From contig OY282558.1 of the NCBI GenBank assembly GCA_958295665.1, positions 22,195,409 through 22,259,408 of the forward strand: a DNA stretch of 64,000 bases. Reading direction: 5' to 3'. Each line of letters begins with the position of its first letter. The stretch's first letter is position 1. The notes beneath the pieces are model-generated. The model did no database searches and had not been told where the DNA came from. It was given only the letters and a program-made list of their open reading frames with translations. Source of the DNA: Tipula vernalis (lineage: Eukaryota; Arthropoda; Insecta; Diptera; Tipulidae). Both the position numbers and the translations under genes were made by a program. Of this stretch, positions 61,170 through 64,000 are shown one piece after another.

Positions 61170-61784
61170 GGTGTTTACACTAGGCATTTTATTCCTGGAA
61201 TTTTTTCTCTTTTCACACAAAACAGGTTTTGTGTGATTTTACTTTTGGGATTTTTTTTACACCAAAATTTTGTTGGTTTCTTTGGATTCTTCGCACTAAC
61301 ACAAACAAAAATTTTTAAGGCCCTTTCCGAAAGTTATATTTATTTATTTAGACATACTTATTTAAATAAGTATGTTGGCGAGGTAACTTAAAATAAGTAT
61401 GTTCTTACAAAAAAGAAATCTTAAACGAAAACCAAAATTCTGTTAATTTCATTGCATACATATTGTGATATTATGTAGTAATTAAGTTTTATAAAAAATT
61501 TAATAAAAAATTATTTTATAGTTACAAAATAGTCAAAATAAAAAATAAGTATGTGAAATCAATTCGGATGATTTTACATACTTATTTAAGATGGCGGCAA
61601 ATAAGTATGCCGAAATAAATAAGTATAACTTTCGGAAAGGGCCTACATGTTTGAAGAACAAATACGAAATGATTATATTTTTTACACATACATATGAAAA
61701 AATTCCTGTTTTTTAATGCTTAGTGTAAACGACGAGGGATTTTGTTGCCGAAGAATCCGGAATAAAATGCCTAATGTAAACACC
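61170..61784. mobile_element. Outer MITE, interrupted
   Basis: Inverted ends GGTGTTTACACTAGGCATTT (left) and, read inward from the right, GGTGTTTACATTAGGCATTT, both continuing TATTCC. Without the inner insertion the element is about 290 bases. Non-coding. Confidence 0.82.
61318..61644. mobile_element. Inner MITE nested in the outer one
   Basis: 327 bases with long inverted ends starting AGGCCCTTTCCGAAAGTTAT. The interior is full of AATAAGTATG in both directions, including a perfect 22-base palindrome at about 61353-61374. It splits the outer MITE, so it inserted later. Confidence 0.85.
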
Positions 61785-62069
61785 CCCAATGGAAGCAACT
61801 TGATTATTGTTTTTTTGTTCCGATTACTTTGTTTCCACGTGTGATTTTCCTTTTAATACTAAATTATTACTAAAATAAATAAATTAGTAAACAAATAAAA
61901 AAATACAAAAATACGTTACAATTCCACAGCAATGTTTAAATTTCGGTTTCGATACCAACACAATAAAAATAATAGGTGATGGTTTGGTTGGTAGACAAAG
62001 ATGGAGCATCAGATTTTTTTCTCTTTTCGTATTTTTTTTTTACAAAGTACCTAGATATACAATGTACAT
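61785..62069. other. No gene seen
   Basis: AT-rich spacer between the nested MITEs and the alternating inverted repeat. Confidence 0.4.
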
Positions 62070-63811
62070 ACCCAAGTGTTACTACTTCAAATATATTTTT
62101 GTTTTTCTGGAACTTTTTTTGGAACTGAGAACGACATTTGAGTTCCATTTTATTATAAGATTTCCTTTGAACAGTGGAACAAAAACCCTAAACTAATGGA
62201 ACTAAATATGTTTGATTGTATATATGTATGTATTCAAAATAGAATTTGGCGGGAATCAGTAATTTGAGGTTAGATTGAAAAATATACTTATTTCAATATT
62301 TCCCGTATTAAATAAAAGAATCGTTTTTTGTATGAATTTGATAAAAATGCATATGTATATTTAAAGAAGTACTTGGGAGGAACATTTTCTTGTTTTTTGG
62401 TTTTTGCTATCTTATCGTTTCCCAAGTATAACAAAATGGAACTGAATTTGACAGTTCCAACAAATGTTCTATTTTTCTCCATAAGCAATGGAAGTGATGG
62501 AAATAGTTTATTTTTATATAGTCGTAGTACATAGTATGTATATACGAGGGCGATCAACGCTATTTTCTTTGTTATTTTTGGCAAGTGAAGTTCTTTTGAG
62601 CTTTTTTGTGGTAATGTAATTTAAATTTTTTGTAAGTAAATAAATAATACCTATATGGTGTAAAATTGTTAATACTCATTTAATACTCATAATCATAATT
62701 CAATAATTAAATAAATCATCAAGCACAGTCCATCAGCTCAACAGTTCACATTGAAAGGCCGTCAAGAGAATTTATCAGCCAAAATTTTTATTGTTATTAT
62801 TCATTTTTAATTTTATTAAATGGTTAACTGATCTTTAGCAACTACCAAATATACAAATAATCATGTTAATTATATTCTTAATTTTAGAATGTGCAACATC
62901 AAAATTAAACCAAATAGCAAAAGATGACTTCCACAACTTAAACGATAAGATAGCAAAAACCAAAAAACAAGAAAATGTTCCTCCCAAGTACTTCTTTAAA
63001 TATACATATGCATTTTTATCAAATTCATACAAAAAACGATTCTTTTATTTAATACGGGAAATATTGAAATAAGTATATTTTTCAATCTAACCTCAAATTA
63101 CTGATTCCCGCCAAATTCTATTTTGAATATATACATATATACAATCAAACATATTTAGTTCCATTAGTTTAGGGTTTTTGTTCCACTGTTCAAAGGAAAT
63201 CTTATAATAAAATGGAACTCAAATGTCGTTCTCAGTTCCAAAAAAAGTTCCAGAAAAACAAAAATATATTTGAAGTAGTAACACTTGGGTTAAGTTGTGG
63301 AAGTCATCTTTTGCTATTTGGTTTAATTTTGATGTTGCACATTCTAAAATTAAGAATATAATTAACATGATTATTTGTATATTTGGTAGTTGCTAAAGAT
63401 CAGTTAACCATTTAATAAAATTAAAAATGAATAATAACAATAAAATTTTTGGCTGATAAATTCTCTTGACGGCCTTTCAATGTGAACTGTTGAGCTGATG
63501 GACTGTGCTTGATGATTTATTTAATTATTGAATTATGATTATGAGTATTAAATGAGTATTAACAATTTTACACCATATAGGTATTATTTATTTACTTACA
63601 AAAAATTTAAATTACATTACCACAAAAAAGCTCAAAAGAACTTCACTTGCCAAAAATAACAAAGAAAATAGCGTTGATCGCCCTCGTATATACATACTAT
63701 GTACTACGACTATATAAAAATAAACTATTTCCATCACTTCCATTGCTTATGGAGAAAAATAGAACATTTGTTGGAACTGTCAAATTCAGTTCCATTTTGT
63801 TATACTTGGGT
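62070..63811. repeat. Alternating inverted repeat A-B-A'-B'
   Basis: A (62070-62421) is the inverted repeat of A' (about 62941-63291), and B (62421-62941) is the inverted repeat of B' (63291-63811). Copies are almost identical: I noticed one clear difference, gtatgtattc at 62226 against gtatatattc in the complement of A'. Segments A and B both start with acccaagt or cccaagt. Small open frames here are therefore duplicated on opposite strands (62288-62584 minus with 63647-63871 plus; 62328-62534 plus with 62835-63032 minus). None is a recognisable gene. Confidence 0.93.
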
Positions 63812-64000
63812 ATTGGCTTTAATTTTTCTCATGGAATAGAAGCTTTATCATATAGTGTAACAAACATTTGAAAACTTCTTAAACATTTAATAAATTTGTG
63901 TTTAAAATCCGTTTTTTTATATATACATTTTCTCAAATTAAACGTCTATCAAGATTTTCTTCTTTATCTAAAACTGTAATATCCCCGAAAAATCAATGAT
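63812..64000. other. Window end, no feature seen
   Basis: AT-rich DNA beyond the alternating inverted repeat. Confidence 0.4.

Noticed and set aside
62288..63871. Repeated ORFs (MPKITKKIALIALVYTYY, MYEFDKNAYVYLKKYLGG)
   Set aside because: They occur in pairs only because the DNA is duplicated in inverse orientation; they have no recognisable domain and low-complexity composition.
1..64000. Bacterial or viral origin of the window
   Set aside because: Spliced calbindin gene, eukaryotic transposons and satellite repeats throughout show an insect nuclear genome; no endogenous virus other than gypsy-type retroelement debris was seen.

Overview
The window looks like nuclear DNA of a higher fly (Diptera, probably Cyclorrhapha). 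It is very AT-rich, has short GT-AG introns, and carries fly-type Tc1/mariner, ISL2EU/Harbinger, I/R1-like, Jockey/CR1-like and gypsy elements. Its one clear host gene is a six-EF-hand calbindin matching the Drosophila calbindin family (Cbp53E). The species cannot be named from sequence alone.

The Cbp53E orthologue lies on the minus strand. Nine coding exons run from the ATG at 56868 down to the stop at 17034, about 40 kb of gene for a 314-residue protein. Exons 1-6 lie at 52830-56868 and exons 7, 8 and 9 near 30.2, 18.2 and 17.1 kb. Two large introns (22.5 and 12 kb) hold most of the mobile DNA. At least one further 5' UTR exon must lie upstream, because a splice acceptor precedes the start codon.

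Left flank (1-17 kb, downstream of Cbp53E): an apparently intact three-exon THAP + HTH + DDE transposase gene (391-1836, minus); a possible three-exon small gene opposite it (2473-2865, plus); a decayed mariner; a TA-flanked MITE; a young 3' fragment of an RNase H-bearing non-LTR element with a perfect 13-bp target duplication; a 750-bp palindromic element; Jockey/CR1 and Helitron scraps; a 91-bp compound hairpin; and a full-length Tc1-like element with ~180-bp inverted repeats, broken by a frameshift and a 489-bp nested insertion. From 14.5 to 17 kb is very AT-rich DNA that probably includes the calbindin 3' UTR.

Inside the introns are a Harbinger deletion derivative, a second Tc1/Tc3-like element with doubled inverted repeats, gypsy remnants, several MITEs and tandem arrays. 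One array (45973-46845) has a clear higher-order period of 406 bp. Upstream of the gene (57-64 kb) are a decayed Jockey/CR1-like LINE, two nested MITEs and a near-identical A-B-A'-B' alternating inverted repeat at 62070-63811. No rRNA, tRNA or CRISPR array was recognised.
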